Notes: a model not told the origin generated them from the sequence alone. Shown: positions 35,343-45,252, counted from the stretch's first letter. The stretch is 64,000 nucleotides of DNA from Lentisphaerota bacterium (GCA_015061615.1 SUWE01000003.1:1-64000), one strand, 5' to 3'. Made by a program: numbers and translations.

Positions 35343-38300
35343 ATGAAAAAGAGTTTATTGACAATGTGTTTGACTTCCGCTGTACTTCTTTCAGCGCAGG
35401 AGGTGTGGAAAGCTCAATCACGCGATGACTGGCATATCCGCAAACCGGCGGTGCTTGCCGACGGAGTATTTTCCCACGCATCCGGTCAGCGGCTGATCGC
35501 GGAAAAGAGCTTCAACGTCGCTGAAGGCAAAAAATATATCATCAGCGGTGAGTTCCGTATTGTCGGAGCATCTGCGCCGTCACCGTTGTATTTCGGATTT
35601 GTTCCCTATACTGCCGATGGTAGAGAAATCGGGTTCCAGCATTATAGGATGGTCGCAAGAACGACTATGGGTGAAGTTGTCCAGAGTGCCGCTCCCGGAG
35701 CGACTGAATTGGTGCTGAAAAAGAATCCGACATGGAATCTGACCAAAGGCACCTTGCTTCTGGCACTCAACGCCAAAGCCGACGGCAGTGACCTGCCCAA
35801 CTTCAATATCGTCGCTGTGAAAAAGATCGTTCAGAATGCGGATAATACCGTTGTTCAGCTTTCATCGGCGCTTAAAGAGGCGGTTCCTGCGGGAACTCCT
35901 GCCCGTCTGCACGGTTACGGTGCCTCTTTCCTCTATGCCGGCTGTTTCGGCAAAAAAATCAATGACCAGTGGCAGAAATTCACTGGTACTATCACCTTTG
36001 ACAGCGGCGCTGTCCGCTGGGCACCCGGAACAAAACAGGCAAAGGTCGCGTTTTTGAGCGGTATCCGTTCCGGAACGGTGGAGTTCCGCAACATTTCGGT
36101 GGTCGAGGCGGATGCGGAAACTGCCGTCATTCTGCCCGGTCAGAGCAATATCGCCACCAAAAATGCCGGTGCCGTGATAACGGTCAGTGACTCCGCTGAA
36201 GCTGACCGTTACCGTGCGGGGTCGATGTATGACGGAAAAAATGATACTGCGTGGCTCTCCGGAGTCGCGCAGAGCGATCATGATATCGAGATAAACTGGT
36301 TCAAAAGCAATGTTACAGCAGGTGGAATTTTTATCGACTTCACTCCGGTGGATTACAGTTACCGCGATTCGGTGAGTTATCTGAGTCTGCTCAGCGGTTT
36401 CAAGCCGGAAAATTTTTCCGGAAAAAGCTCTCTGCCGAAGACGGTGACACTGGCAGTAAAACAGCATGACAAGTGGCGTGAAATTGGAACATTTCCGGTC
36501 CGCAAGGATCATTTTTTTTACCGTTTTTCTGAAAATCTGACCGATGTTCAGCGGATAAAGCTCTCATTTACCGCTCCGGCAAACGCGCGAACCGCCATCC
36601 GGGAACTGCAAATTTCAGGCGTTACAGGCGGCAATAATGAAGCATTGAGGAGTGTCCCTGCCTTCAGTGCCAACGGTGCATACTTCATCTGGGTCGCCAA
36701 CTCGTCACCGATACCGACTGACCGCGCTGTGGAGGGATTTTTCCGTACCCCGTTCCGTCTCAACGGAAAAAAAGCTGTTGAAGCGGTGCTGACCGTCGCC
36801 GCGTACAATCAGGCGGAAATTTTTCTCAATGGAAAAAAGATACTGAAAACTCCGCTTACCATTCCGGAATCCCGTCCGCAGGCTCAAAGGGTGAAGCTCC
36901 CCGTTTCGATGCTCAATGAGACAAATCTTCTTGCCTGCCGCGCGATGAAAACCGATATTTCAAGCGGACTTCACGGCGTCATCTATGAACTTGCCATCCG
37001 CTTTGACGACGGTACGGAACAGTATGTGGTCAGCAATGGCAAAAGCACAAGGGGTTCACTTGTTTCCGGAAATTTGTGGCACAGCACCCTTACCGGCTTT
37101 GAATCGTGGCTCCCGGCGCACAACCGCCAGTTTTCCGCCGCCTATCCGTCAAACTACTGGGCGGTCGATGTGAGCAAACCCTTCTTTGCCGATGAGGTGG
37201 AGCTTGTCGGGTACACTCTTACTCCGGCGGTTCCCAAAAGCGGGGAAAAGTATACGCTCAAACTTGATTTCAATATTCCTGCTCCGCTCAAAAACGACTA
37301 CACTGTTTCGGCACGTTTCGGTGAACTGCCGCTGGAACTTCATGCGGATTTTTCCCTCGGAAACAATGCCACAGATGCCGGTGAATCGCTTTTTGCCGGG
37401 GATAAGGGGAAGAAAAGCTGTATTATCAAAGGCTGCTGGAGTGAGGAAGTTTCAAGCTCTGTACCCGTCCGTCTGGCAGTTGCCAACGGCAAAACACAGG
37501 CGTTTATCCGCAGTCAGCATGGAAAGATGCTCCCTGCGCCCGCTGACGGACAGCTCAAACTTCTCCTCGGAGCCGAACCGGTCAAACTGCCTGCGGGATT
37601 CCCGTTGTCGGAACTGAGAAACGGCAAATATCACCTTGACGGCAAACCTGCCGGACTCTTTTTCTTCGGAGCGAACAAACTCACTGCCGGTCAGGTCGCC
37701 GATCAGCTTGATGCCGGAGCGCTTCAGATGTTCCGTGTCGGCAGAATGCCCTTTGTTGCGGATAAGGAAAATATGGAGTCGTCGCACTCCACTTATATCA
37801 GGATTTTTGAAACCTTTGCCCGCTACACCCTTCAGAAAAATCCGCAGGCGAAGTTCATGCTGGTTCTGAGCATCGACCCGCTGACTGAATGGCTCTTTGC
37901 CAATCCGGATGATCAGATCGAACTTGGTGACGGCAGCCGCCTTATGGGATTTTACAACAACCGCGGCACCGGAAATTTACAGGTGCGTGCCAGTATGGCA
38001 AGTGAGAAATACCGCGCGCTGGTCTATGAAAATGTGTACAAACTCATTGAACGTATCGGCAAATCCCCTTATGCAAACAGCGTTGCCGCCGTGGCGGTGG
38101 CTGCCGGGCTTGCGCATGAAAACAACTGGGGCGTTGACCGTTACGACTTTACCAAAGGCAAACGCAACCGCAACAGCTCCATGACCGGTGACTTCGGTGT
38201 TGCGGCGCGGGCGGCGCTGGTGAAGTTCCTTTCTGAGCGTTACGGCAGTGATGCAAAATGGGCGGCGGCGTGGAAACTTGCTATGGAAAGCAAAATCACC

Positions 38301-39869
38301 GATCTGCTTTCGTTTGAAAAGTGGAGTCACGACCGAATCCAGAAAATCATGCTGTGGCGCGACCGTCCGGCGGACAGATTCATCTTCCGCGACGGAGCAA
38401 AAGATGGCAGAGCCGCTGAGGATATGAATGAATTCTGCTCCCGTCAGCGTGCGGAAATGATGCTGGTCACGGCAAAGGCGGTCAAAGATGCTTCCCACCG
38501 CAGGATCCTTGTCGGCGGTTATGCCGGATATGTCTTCCCCCAGCTTATCAACAACCCGGTCGGCAGTTCGGTATATTCCGGTCATGCGGCGGCGAAACTT
38601 TTGCGTGAAAGCCGGGATTTTGATTACTTCAGTTCTCCGCAGTGGTGTCACACACTTGATCTGCCGGTATTTTACAGCGTGCTGAACGACTCGTTGCGCC
38701 TTTACGGTAAAACCTTTATCGTTGAAGGGGATATACGCACTCACTCTGCGGCGTTCGGTTCCCTTTACAGCCGGTATAACATGGTTTCACAGCTCCGTAA
38801 AATGTCAGGCTTGATGCTCGCTAAAAAGTTCGGCTGCTGGTTCCTCGGCTGGAGCTTCAGTTTCAGCGGTCCGCAGGGCGTGCGTTTCTTTTCCGACCCG
38901 GCGGTTTTGAGTGAGCTGAAAAATCTCCGGGAATCCGCCGCACTGCCGGATCTCCCTGCCGTCAAAGGCGACCGTATTGCGCTTCTGGTCAGTGAGCAAA
39001 GTTCATGGTTCATGGATTTGATGTCACCTGCCAACACTGTCCACGCCCGTCTGCTTTACTACAATCTGCATAAGTTCCTGCGCACCGGTGCCGGATGCGA
39101 TATCATGGCGCTGGAAGATCTGCCGCAGCTTGTTAAAACCGGCAGGCTGGATGATTACCGCTTTGTCGCATTTTACAACGCCTTCCATCTGAACAAGGAA
39201 CTGCGTTCACTTATCAACACCGAAGTGAAATCCTCCGGCAGAACGGTATTGTTCTTCTACGCTCCGGGATTCCACGATGATGACTTCAACCGCAACGGTT
39301 CCTCTGTTTCCCCTGAAGGAATCGCCGATATTCTCGGTGTGAAGAAGGTGGAAATGGTGAAAAAAGATCACCTGTTGGGGGCGAAGTGGAACAGCGGTGA
39401 GACCGTCGACTGCAATACCTGGTGGGACAGTAATCAGAAAGAGACTTTCTCAGACAAGATCGGTCCGGTATTCTATCTGACAAAGGAGTCCGGAGTTGAA
39501 AAACTTGCCGCTTTGCGCCTTGACGGAACCGATCATGCTGAAAAGATCGCTGCCGCCCGGATAAAAGGGAAAGATCATACGGTGATTTACGTTGCAATAC
39601 CGGATATTCCGCAGGATATGCTCAATACGCTCGTCCGTGAATCCGGAACGGTCATCGCCGCTGACGGTGAGGTGATCGTCAATACCGGCAACGGATTCCT
39701 CTCGGTCACCAACCGCGGCAAAGAACGCGATATCACGCTGAAAAGTGCTTATACTGCCAACTGGAAGGAGCTGCCTTCGCAGCGCACGGTTGCGGAAAAA
39801 ACTTCAACTGTGACACTCCGGTTCAAGTTCAACGAAACGCGCCTTTTCCGTCTGGATTTTGCGCGCTGA
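35343..39869 (+). CDS. Very large secreted glycosidase-like protein
   Basis: A 1508-residue exported protein (signal peptide MKKSLLTMCLTSAVLLSA). Residues 20-260 and 270-430 are beta-rich, carbohydrate-binding-like, the second resembling F5/8-type domains (YRAGSMYDGKNDTAWLSG). Residues 480-740 contain further beta modules. Residues 770-1180 form a TIM-barrel region (ANSVAAVAVAAGLAHENNWG; VKFLSERYGSDAKWAAAWK) similar to GH42-type beta-galactosidases. Residues 1190-1350 resemble the trimerisation/glutamine-amidotransferase-like domain of such enzymes (DRIALLVSEQSSW). ATG at 35343 is preferred, eight bases after GGAG. It lies directly after a pseudopilin gene and before a GH36 gene. Substrate unknown. 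Confidence 0.75.
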   Translation: MKKSLLTMCLTSAVLLSAQEVWKAQSRDDWHIRKPAVLADGVFSHASGQRLIAEKSFNVAEGKKYIISGEFRIVGASAPSPLYFGFVPYTADGREIGFQHYRMVARTTMGEVVQSAAPGATELVLKKNPTWNLTKGTLLLALNAKADGSDLPNFNIVAVKKIVQNADNTVVQLSSALKEAVPAGTPARLHGYGASFLYAGCFGKKINDQWQKFTGTITFDSGAVRWAPGTKQAKVAFLSGIRSGTVEFRNISVVEADAETAVILPGQSNIATKNAGAVITVSDSAEADRYRAGSMYDGKNDTAWLSGVAQSDHDIEINWFKSNVTAGGIFIDFTPVDYSYRDSVSYLSLLSGFKPENFSGKSSLPKTVTLAVKQHDKWREIGTFPVRKDHFFYRFSENLTDVQRIKLSFTAPANARTAIRELQISGVTGGNNEALRSVPAFSANGAYFIWVANSSPIPTDRAVEGFFRTPFRLNGKKAVEAVLTVAAYNQAEIFLNGKKILKTPLTIPESRPQAQRVKLPVSMLNETNLLACRAMKTDISSGLHGVIYELAIRFDDGTEQYVVSNGKSTRGSLVSGNLWHSTLTGFESWLPAHNRQFSAAYPSNYWAVDVSKPFFADEVELVGYTLTPAVPKSGEKYTLKLDFNIPAPLKNDYTVSARFGELPLELHADFSLGNNATDAGESLFAGDKGKKSCIIKGCWSEEVSSSVPVRLAVANGKTQAFIRSQHGKMLPAPADGQLKLLLGAEPVKLPAGFPLSELRNGKYHLDGKPAGLFFFGANKLTAGQVADQLDAGALQMFRVGRMPFVADKENMESSHSTYIRIFETFARYTLQKNPQAKFMLVLSIDPLTEWLFANPDDQIELGDGSRLMGFYNNRGTGNLQVRASMASEKYRALVYENVYKLIERIGKSPYANSVAAVAVAAGLAHENNWGVDRYDFTKGKRNRNSSMTGDFGVAARAALVKFLSERYGSDAKWAAAWKLAMESKITDLLSFEKWSHDRIQKIMLWRDRPADRFIFRDGAKDGRAAEDMNEFCSRQRAEMMLVTAKAVKDASHRRILVGGYAGYVFPQLINNPVGSSVYSGHAAAKLLRESRDFDYFSSPQWCHTLDLPVFYSVLNDSLRLYGKTFIVEGDIRTHSAAFGSLYSRYNMVSQLRKMSGLMLAKKFGCWFLGWSFSFSGPQGVRFFSDPAVLSELKNLRESAALPDLPAVKGDRIALLVSEQSSWFMDLMSPANTVHARLLYYNLHKFLRTGAGCDIMALEDLPQLVKTGRLDDYRFVAFYNAFHLNKELRSLINTEVKSSGRTVLFFYAPGFHDDDFNRNGSSVSPEGIADILGVKKVEMVKKDHLLGAKWNSGETVDCNTWWDSNQKETFSDKIGPVFYLTKESGVEKLAALRLDGTDHAEKIAAARIKGKDHTVIYVAIPDIPQDMLNTLVRESGTVIAADGEVIVNTGNGFLSVTNRGKERDITLKSAYTANWKELPSQRTVAEKTSTVTLRFKFNETRLFRLDFAR

Positions 39870-39911
39870 AGCTGAAGTTGCGGTATTTGTGATAACCTGA
39901 CTTGAAATGAG

Positions 39912-41837
39912 ATGAAAAGAATGTTCCATACGCTTGAAAATGAGCTGTTCCGCCGGGTGTTTGAAGTTTCCGCTTCCGGGGTGAGATCGGTGTCGATGGT
40001 GGATAAACGCTCCGGTCTGGAGTATCTGCACACTCCGGCGCGGGAGTTTATGTTTTCCATCGACGGTAAAATGTACTCCTCATACCGCAGTTGTTCTGTT
40101 CGTGTCGTTGACGGCAATACCGAAGTCAACGCTGATACGCCGGAATTTATCCGCTGTGAAGCTGCGGAAAATCAGCTTTCGCTCGTTTTTGCACTGGGCA
40201 GGGTGGAACTTTCTCTCAATTACCGTATATTCCCCGGTGTCTGCGGATACCGTAAAAGTGTGAGCATCATCAATAAAAGCGGCAAAATGGTCAAAATCGA
40301 CAAATTCGCCTTTGATGATACCTGCGCCGCTCCCGGGAAAATCGCCGATTGTGCGCTTTTCTCCGGATACAGCGACACTCCCCAACCGTTATGTTTCACC
40401 TGCGAAGGTAACGAAGATATGGTGCGTTGTCATGACCGTGTGCTTGATGCCGGCTGGTTCATGGGGTCCACTGCGCCGGGGATTTTACGTTACATGATGA
40501 TCTACCCCAACTGGCGCAATGCACTCAACGCACTGAATATGAGTTCGGCGCCGTTTGCAAAGTTCCTTGAGAACGGGGAGTCCTTCACTTCTCCGGAATC
40601 GGTATTTGCTTTGTACAGCGGCAAAATGGCTGATGCCGCAACGGCAGATGATTTCAACGCATTGCTGAGAGTTGACCTTCCGCCGCTTTGCCGCAGAGAA
40701 GGGCTTATGTACTGTACATGGATACCGTTTCTGAAAAATATCAACGCTTCGCTGGTAAAGGAGCTTATTTCCCGCGCCGCCGCACTCAATTACCGTTATT
40801 TTGTTCTTGATGACGGCTGGTTCACCGCCGATGATCATGCGGTGGATAAGGAAAAGTTCCCCGGCGGTCTGGAAGAAATTTCCGATGCTGTCCGCGCCGC
40901 CGGAATGGAGTCCGGTTTATGGCTGAATATCGGAACTGCCTACGGCAGAAAGGATTTGCCGGAAAATTTCTTCGCCCGTCAGTATGACGGAAAAAAGAGC
41001 CGTCTGGGGTTTGATTACTCCAATTCCGGTGACGTATTATGTCTGGGCAGTTTGTGGCGCGATGCGGCGCTTGCCGAACTTGAGGCGCTGGCGGAAAAGT
41101 ATCATCCGGCTTATTTCAAACTTGATTTCAGCAGTATCATGTCTCCCTACGGATTGCTTCCCTACGGCTGTCACGCAAAAGATCACGCATACCACCGCTG
41201 CTGGCACGACTCCTTCATGGCAATGTACGACGGAATGCACTGTATCAAAGAGCGGATGCTGGAGCGTTTCCCTGAAATCATCCTCGATTTCAGTTTTGAG
41301 ACCTTCGGAACGGAAAAACCCAATATTGCGGCATTGGAACTTTCTGCACTGCATCACGTTACAAATATCGCCGCCGATGACCCCGATATCCAGGATATAT
41401 CAATGGCGCGCAAATCGTTTTATCCGTGGCTGAAACGCCTTCCGGCGGAGCGTATCCTCAACGGTCTGCTTGCTGTTCAGGGTGAACGGTGTGCCGAGGC
41501 GCTGCTCACTTCGTTCGCGGGTGCGCCGCTGACGGCGGGCGATCTGCGGAGTTTGACCGGCGAACAGTGTGCGCGGCTGAAAAAGTTTTCCGCCGCATTC
41601 AATTCAGCGGTTTCACAGGGGGCATTGACAAAATTCCGTTCCTTTGAGTTCTCAGACAAAGTCGATGGATTCTGCCGTCTGAATGAAAACGGGAGCGGTT
41701 TTGCCGCGTTTTTCAACCGGACTTCCGCTCCCTTTAACGTTGAATTGCCGGATGGAGTTTCCGTTGTCAATGTGGAAAACGGTGACTCTGCCGCCGTTCT
41801 TCCCGCCAACGACTGCGCCATGTTTTTCTGGCAGTGA
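39912..41837 (+). CDS. GH36-type alpha-galactosidase
   Basis: A 641-residue protein without a signal peptide, so cytosolic. Residues 1-260 form the beta-sandwich domain of clan GH-D enzymes. The barrel follows, with RYFVLDDGWF, VRAAGMESGLWLNI and the nucleophile segment PAYFKLDFSS. The acid/base loop does not show the usual GGGR-type motif (region EIILDFSFETFGTEKPN), so the exact specificity is uncertain. A small beta domain ends the protein. ATG at 39912 or the in-frame ATG three codons later could be the start. With the large secreted protein upstream it suggests uptake and hydrolysis of alpha-galactosides. Confidence 0.8.
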   Translation: MKRMFHTLENELFRRVFEVSASGVRSVSMVDKRSGLEYLHTPAREFMFSIDGKMYSSYRSCSVRVVDGNTEVNADTPEFIRCEAAENQLSLVFALGRVELSLNYRIFPGVCGYRKSVSIINKSGKMVKIDKFAFDDTCAAPGKIADCALFSGYSDTPQPLCFTCEGNEDMVRCHDRVLDAGWFMGSTAPGILRYMMIYPNWRNALNALNMSSAPFAKFLENGESFTSPESVFALYSGKMADAATADDFNALLRVDLPPLCRREGLMYCTWIPFLKNINASLVKELISRAAALNYRYFVLDDGWFTADDHAVDKEKFPGGLEEISDAVRAAGMESGLWLNIGTAYGRKDLPENFFARQYDGKKSRLGFDYSNSGDVLCLGSLWRDAALAELEALAEKYHPAYFKLDFSSIMSPYGLLPYGCHAKDHAYHRCWHDSFMAMYDGMHCIKERMLERFPEIILDFSFETFGTEKPNIAALELSALHHVTNIAADDPDIQDISMARKSFYPWLKRLPAERILNGLLAVQGERCAEALLTSFAGAPLTAGDLRSLTGEQCARLKKFSAAFNSAVSQGALTKFRSFEFSDKVDGFCRLNENGSGFAAFFNRTSAPFNVELPDGVSVVNVENGDSAAVLPANDCAMFFWQ

Positions 41838-41847
41838 CGGAGGAAGT

Positions 41848-43275
41848 TCAGAAGGGGAAATCTTCTTCTGCATCAAGTTTGACCGCCTGAACCGGTTCGG
41901 GTTTTTCCACGAAACTTTGAACCGACGTGCCTTCAACCGTTATTGCTTTTACCGGAGTCACCGGACAAATATGCTGACATGCGCCGCAGCCGATGCAGAG
42001 TTTCTCATTCACCTGCGGAATGTTTGTATCCTTATACGGCACCATTGTCAGCGCTCCGACCGGACAGTGTTCGGCACATGCTCCGCAATCTTCTCCTGCA
42101 TCGTATGCCACACAGAGGGCAGGGGTGTAGCGGGCAAGACCGATACGCAAACGTTGTTTGTCTTTAAGTTCCAGAATTTTCAGCGCTCCGGCAGGGCAGG
42201 TGTTCATACAGCGGGAACAGCCGAAACGGCACTCGCCTTTGCTGTAATCCAGATGCGGCATCATAAATCCGCGCAAGCCGTACTCATTCACTGAAGGAGT
42301 AAGGACATTGCCGCTGCATGCGCTGATGCACAACCCGCAGCCGATACACGCGGAACTGAAGCGGTCGAAATTCATCGCCCCCGGCGGCATGATGACCTTT
42401 TCCGGAACCGGACGTTTGCCCAGAATCACTCCGGCGGCGGCGGAAACGGCAACAGCGGTACTGCCTGCTATAAATTCTCGGCGCGAGGGCATGGATGGCT
42501 CTTTATTTTGACATGCGGTGATCTTCAATGCATCAAATTTGCATTGAGACAGACAATTCATGCACATCACGCAATCTTCATTGTTAACAAGTTTATTTTT
42601 TGCATCTATGCAGGAACTTTTGCAGATCTTTTCACACGCTCCGCAAGAAACGCATTTATCCTTGTCGATGGTGACTTTGTACAGCGCGAAACGGGCGAAC
42701 AGCCCCAGAACAGTTCCGACGGGGCAGAGGGTGTTGCAGTAGATCCTGCCCTTCCACCGGGCAAGGATGAGCAGTATCACAAATACTCCCCACGCGTAAA
42801 TCATCGTCACCACTGCCGCGTTGGGAGCTTTTTCCGCAATTCCGGCAAGGTGTGCCGTTTCGCGGAATCCGTAATTGACGATCTGCACGAAGTTTGCCGA
42901 CGGCATCAGAATTGTCCACGGGAGCATCACTCCGGCGGCGACCATCACCGTTCCGGCGATGAAGATGAGATATTTCACCGGACGGACTCCCGGCAGAAAG
43001 CGGAAACTGCGTTTGCCTGTTGCCATGATATCCTGCATTATTCCCAGCGGGCAGAGAACCGAACAGTAGACTCTGCCGGTCAAAAGAGTAACAATGACGA
43101 TGGAAACAACGGCAAAGACCGCGCCGAGAGAGATTTCAGAGAATATGCCCAGCGCGCTTGAGCCGAACTGGGTGGTGAAAAATCCGCTTATTTCCGGGAT
43201 GAACCACGCCGCGCACCACGAGGCGGCGAAGGTCAGTGCGGCAAGCAGAATTCTGATTATTCGCAGTTTTTTCAT
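41848..43275 (-). CDS. Polyferredoxin membrane protein with internal twin-arginine motif
   Basis: A 475-residue iron-sulfur membrane protein. Residues 1-200 are NapH-like, with about five hydrophobic helices and paired cysteine motifs CSVLCPLG and CNTLCPVG. Residues 205-250 hold two 4Fe-4S motifs (CVSCGACEKIC, CVMCMNCLSQC). At residues 263-286, PSRREFIAG leads into a hydrophobic alanine-rich segment like a Tat signal. Beyond it are at least four more cysteine clusters (CIGCGLCISAC, CRFGCSRCMNTC, CGACAEHC, CIGCGACQHIC). It overlaps the DUF362 gene by four bases, in an operon with tatA and tatC. An electron-transfer role across the membrane is inferred. Confidence 0.88.
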   Translation of the reverse strand: MKKLRIIRILLAALTFAASWCAAWFIPEISGFFTTQFGSSALGIFSEISLGAVFAVVSIVIVTLLTGRVYCSVLCPLGIMQDIMATGKRSFRFLPGVRPVKYLIFIAGTVMVAAGVMLPWTILMPSANFVQIVNYGFRETAHLAGIAEKAPNAAVVTMIYAWGVFVILLILARWKGRIYCNTLCPVGTVLGLFARFALYKVTIDKDKCVSCGACEKICKSSCIDAKNKLVNNEDCVMCMNCLSQCKFDALKITACQNKEPSMPSRREFIAGSTAVAVSAAAGVILGKRPVPEKVIMPPGAMNFDRFSSACIGCGLCISACSGNVLTPSVNEYGLRGFMMPHLDYSKGECRFGCSRCMNTCPAGALKILELKDKQRLRIGLARYTPALCVAYDAGEDCGACAEHCPVGALTMVPYKDTNIPQVNEKLCIGCGACQHICPVTPVKAITVEGTSVQSFVEKPEPVQAVKLDAEEDFPF

Positions 43276-44228
43276 GATTTCAGGTCGATTCTTTTGATAT
43301 TCAGTGATTTCAGGTCAGTCGTCCCCAGTCCGAGCGCTTTGGCAGCGGCAATGTGTCCTATGGAACGCAGCGGAACATTGAGCAATCTTGCTCCGGCGGT
43401 ATCGAGCGCCACCATATCCGTTCCGCCCATCATGTAACGCAGAAGTTTCACGTCACTCTGATCGACTCCGCGCGGGCCGCGGCTGATTATCACCCGGTAG
43501 GCATCGACGATATTCAAATCCGGCTTGCGGAATGAACAGCATTCGGCGATGCACTGATTCAATCCGTGACTGTGGAAATAGCGGTGGTATTTTTTGGAAA
43601 CGGTTCCCATCAGATTTTTCATACAGCAGGTGAGCTTTGCGCCGCCGTGAACCTTCAGTACCGGAACGTTGATGAATACGTCGCAGTTGCGGACAAGGTT
43701 GTGATTGACCATTGTTTTCAGGACTTTTGCTCCGGGAACGGTAACTTCACTGTAATTTTCCGCAAGGTATTCGGCATCTTTGTCGCTGTCGCCGCCGACG
43801 ACTACGGCTCCGGCATTGCGGGCGTATTCCGCGATTTTACTGGTGCGGTAGGTGTCACCCCAGAAGTTGCATGTGGTGTCAAAGACGTAAACCTCCTTCG
43901 CTCCGGCGGCTTTACAGCTGCGGATTATCGCCGCAACCAGTTCCGGATTGGTGTTCGCCCCCATTTCCGGCGGCTGATTCCATGCAATATTGGGTTTGAC
44001 GAGGACGGTCTGACCCTTTCGGACAAATTTTTCCATGCCGCCGAGGGTCTTCATCAGTGCATCGAACATCTCCTGAATCCCGCCGTTGCGGACGACTGCG
44101 ATATCCACCGGGGCATCCGGCGCAGTTGCGGCAGGTGCGGGCGCCGCTGAAAGCGACGGAACAAGTTTTGCCACACTGCTCAATGCTGCCAATGCGGCGC
44201 TTTTTTTCAGAAAATCACGTCTGTCCAT
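43272..44228 (-). CDS. DUF362 protein, Tat-exported
   Basis: A 318-residue protein starting MDRRDFLKKSAALAALSS, a clear twin-arginine signal peptide with cleavage near ALA-type residues around position 28. The body matches DUF362: GQTVLVKPNIAWNQPPEMGA, VFDTTCNFWGDTYRTS and VLKVHGGAKLTCCMKNLMGT. DUF362 proteins often accompany or are fused to 4Fe-4S ferredoxin modules; their activity is not established. It starts three bases after the tatC stop and overlaps the polyferredoxin gene by four bases. Export by the Tat proteins encoded just upstream is very likely. Confidence 0.88.
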   Translation of the reverse strand: MDRRDFLKKSAALAALSSVAKLVPSLSAAPAPAATAPDAPVDIAVVRNGGIQEMFDALMKTLGGMEKFVRKGQTVLVKPNIAWNQPPEMGANTNPELVAAIIRSCKAAGAKEVYVFDTTCNFWGDTYRTSKIAEYARNAGAVVVGGDSDKDAEYLAENYSEVTVPGAKVLKTMVNHNLVRNCDVFINVPVLKVHGGAKLTCCMKNLMGTVSKKYHRYFHSHGLNQCIAECCSFRKPDLNIVDAYRVIISRGPRGVDQSDVKLLRYMMGGTDMVALDTAGARLLNVPLRSIGHIAAAKALGLGTTDLKSLNIKRIDLKS

Positions 44229-44231
44229 AAA

Positions 44232-44993
44232 TCACTCCTCCTGTTCGTCGTTTGCGTTAGAATAGATTTTATCGTAAGAGTCATCCTTTTTCTGCCGGAT
44301 GGCGTAAAAAAGCAGTGTCGCTTCAAAGAGAATGCAGCTTGGAATCGCCAGAAGCAGCTGGCTGAAAACATCCGGCGGAGAAAATACCGCCGCAAGAATA
44401 AAGATTATCACCATGATATGCGCCCGCTTGGCACGGACAGTTTCAAGCTGTAAAACCCCTGTCGTAAGCAGACCGAGCAGAATCACCGGAAACTGGAACA
44501 TCGCCATCGCCGCCAGCACGATCACCAGAATCAGCGAAACGAAATCACCGATGCCGATTACCGGTTCAAGCGCATTGCCGGTAAATGACATGGAAAAAGT
44601 TATCATCGCCGGAAGAATGAAAAATATCGCTGCTGCCGCTCCGCCGAGCGCAAGAAAAAACATCAGAAATACCGGAAAGGCAAGTTTCCGCTTTTCCTCA
44701 CTTGTCAGTGCCGGCGCGATAAATCCCCATATCCAATATAAAATAAAGGGGATAGACGCGGTAAATGCGAGAATAAGCGCTATCTTCAGCAGTGTGAGGA
44801 ACGGCTCCATTACAGTGAAATAGTGGAGTTTGAACCCTTCCGGCGCGGCATGGTCAAGGATAAGCTGCAAAATGTCACCGGCAAAGAACCATGCCGGAAT
44901 GCAAAAAAGCAGGAAACACCCTGCGGATTTCAATAAAACACTCCGCAGAGCTTCCAGATGCTCAAGAAAATTGGCGTTTTCTTCTGAACTCAT
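44232..44993 (-). CDS. tatC: Sec-independent translocase TatC
   Basis: A 253-residue inner-membrane protein that recognises twin-arginine signal peptides. The N-terminal FLEHLEALRSVLLKS is the conserved cytoplasmic signature, and PFILYWIWGFIAPALTSEEK is the second family block. Six hydrophobic segments are present. The ATG overlaps the tatA stop by four bases, so translation is coupled. No separate tatB is seen, consistent with a minimal TatAC system in which TatA serves both roles. Confidence 0.96.
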   Translation of the reverse strand: MSSEENANFLEHLEALRSVLLKSAGCFLLFCIPAWFFAGDILQLILDHAAPEGFKLHYFTVMEPFLTLLKIALILAFTASIPFILYWIWGFIAPALTSEEKRKLAFPVFLMFFLALGGAAAAIFFILPAMITFSMSFTGNALEPVIGIGDFVSLILVIVLAAMAMFQFPVILLGLLTTGVLQLETVRAKRAHIMVIIFILAAVFSPPDVFSQLLLAIPSCILFEATLLFYAIRQKKDDSYDKIYSNANDEQEE

Positions 44994-45187
44994 TTATCTT
45001 CCGAAGCGGCTTCTTCGGCGGCTTCTTCTTCGGCGGCTTTTACTTCGTTGGCGATATCCTCTTTGGCTTTTTTGAATTCGTAGCTCGCCCGTCCGAGTGA
45101 GCGGGCAAGTTCCGGAATCTTTTTTGCACCGAACAGGATAAGTATCACGATCACCACAACGAGAATTTCAGTTGTACTCAGACCCAT
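44990..45187 (-). CDS. tatA: Sec-independent translocase TatA
   Basis: A 65-residue protein with one N-terminal helix (STTEILVVVIVILILFGAKK), then the hinge and amphipathic helix PELARSLGRASYEFKKAKED, and an acidic, alanine-rich tail. This matches TatA, the pore-forming subunit. It is the first gene of the four-gene Tat operon. Confidence 0.95.
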   Translation of the reverse strand: MGLSTTEILVVVIVILILFGAKKIPELARSLGRASYEFKKAKEDIANEVKAAEEEAAEEAASEDK

Positions 45188-45223
45188 AATATCTTCCTTA
45201 CGCGTTATATGCTGTCACACATT

Positions 45224-45252
45224 ACCATACATCAACATAACGCATTTTGCAA
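45224..45252 (-). promoter_or_regulatory. Promoter of the Tat operon
   Basis: On the minus strand TTGCAA (45252-45247), a 17-base spacer and TATGGT (45229-45224), about 35 bases before tatA. Confidence 0.6.
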
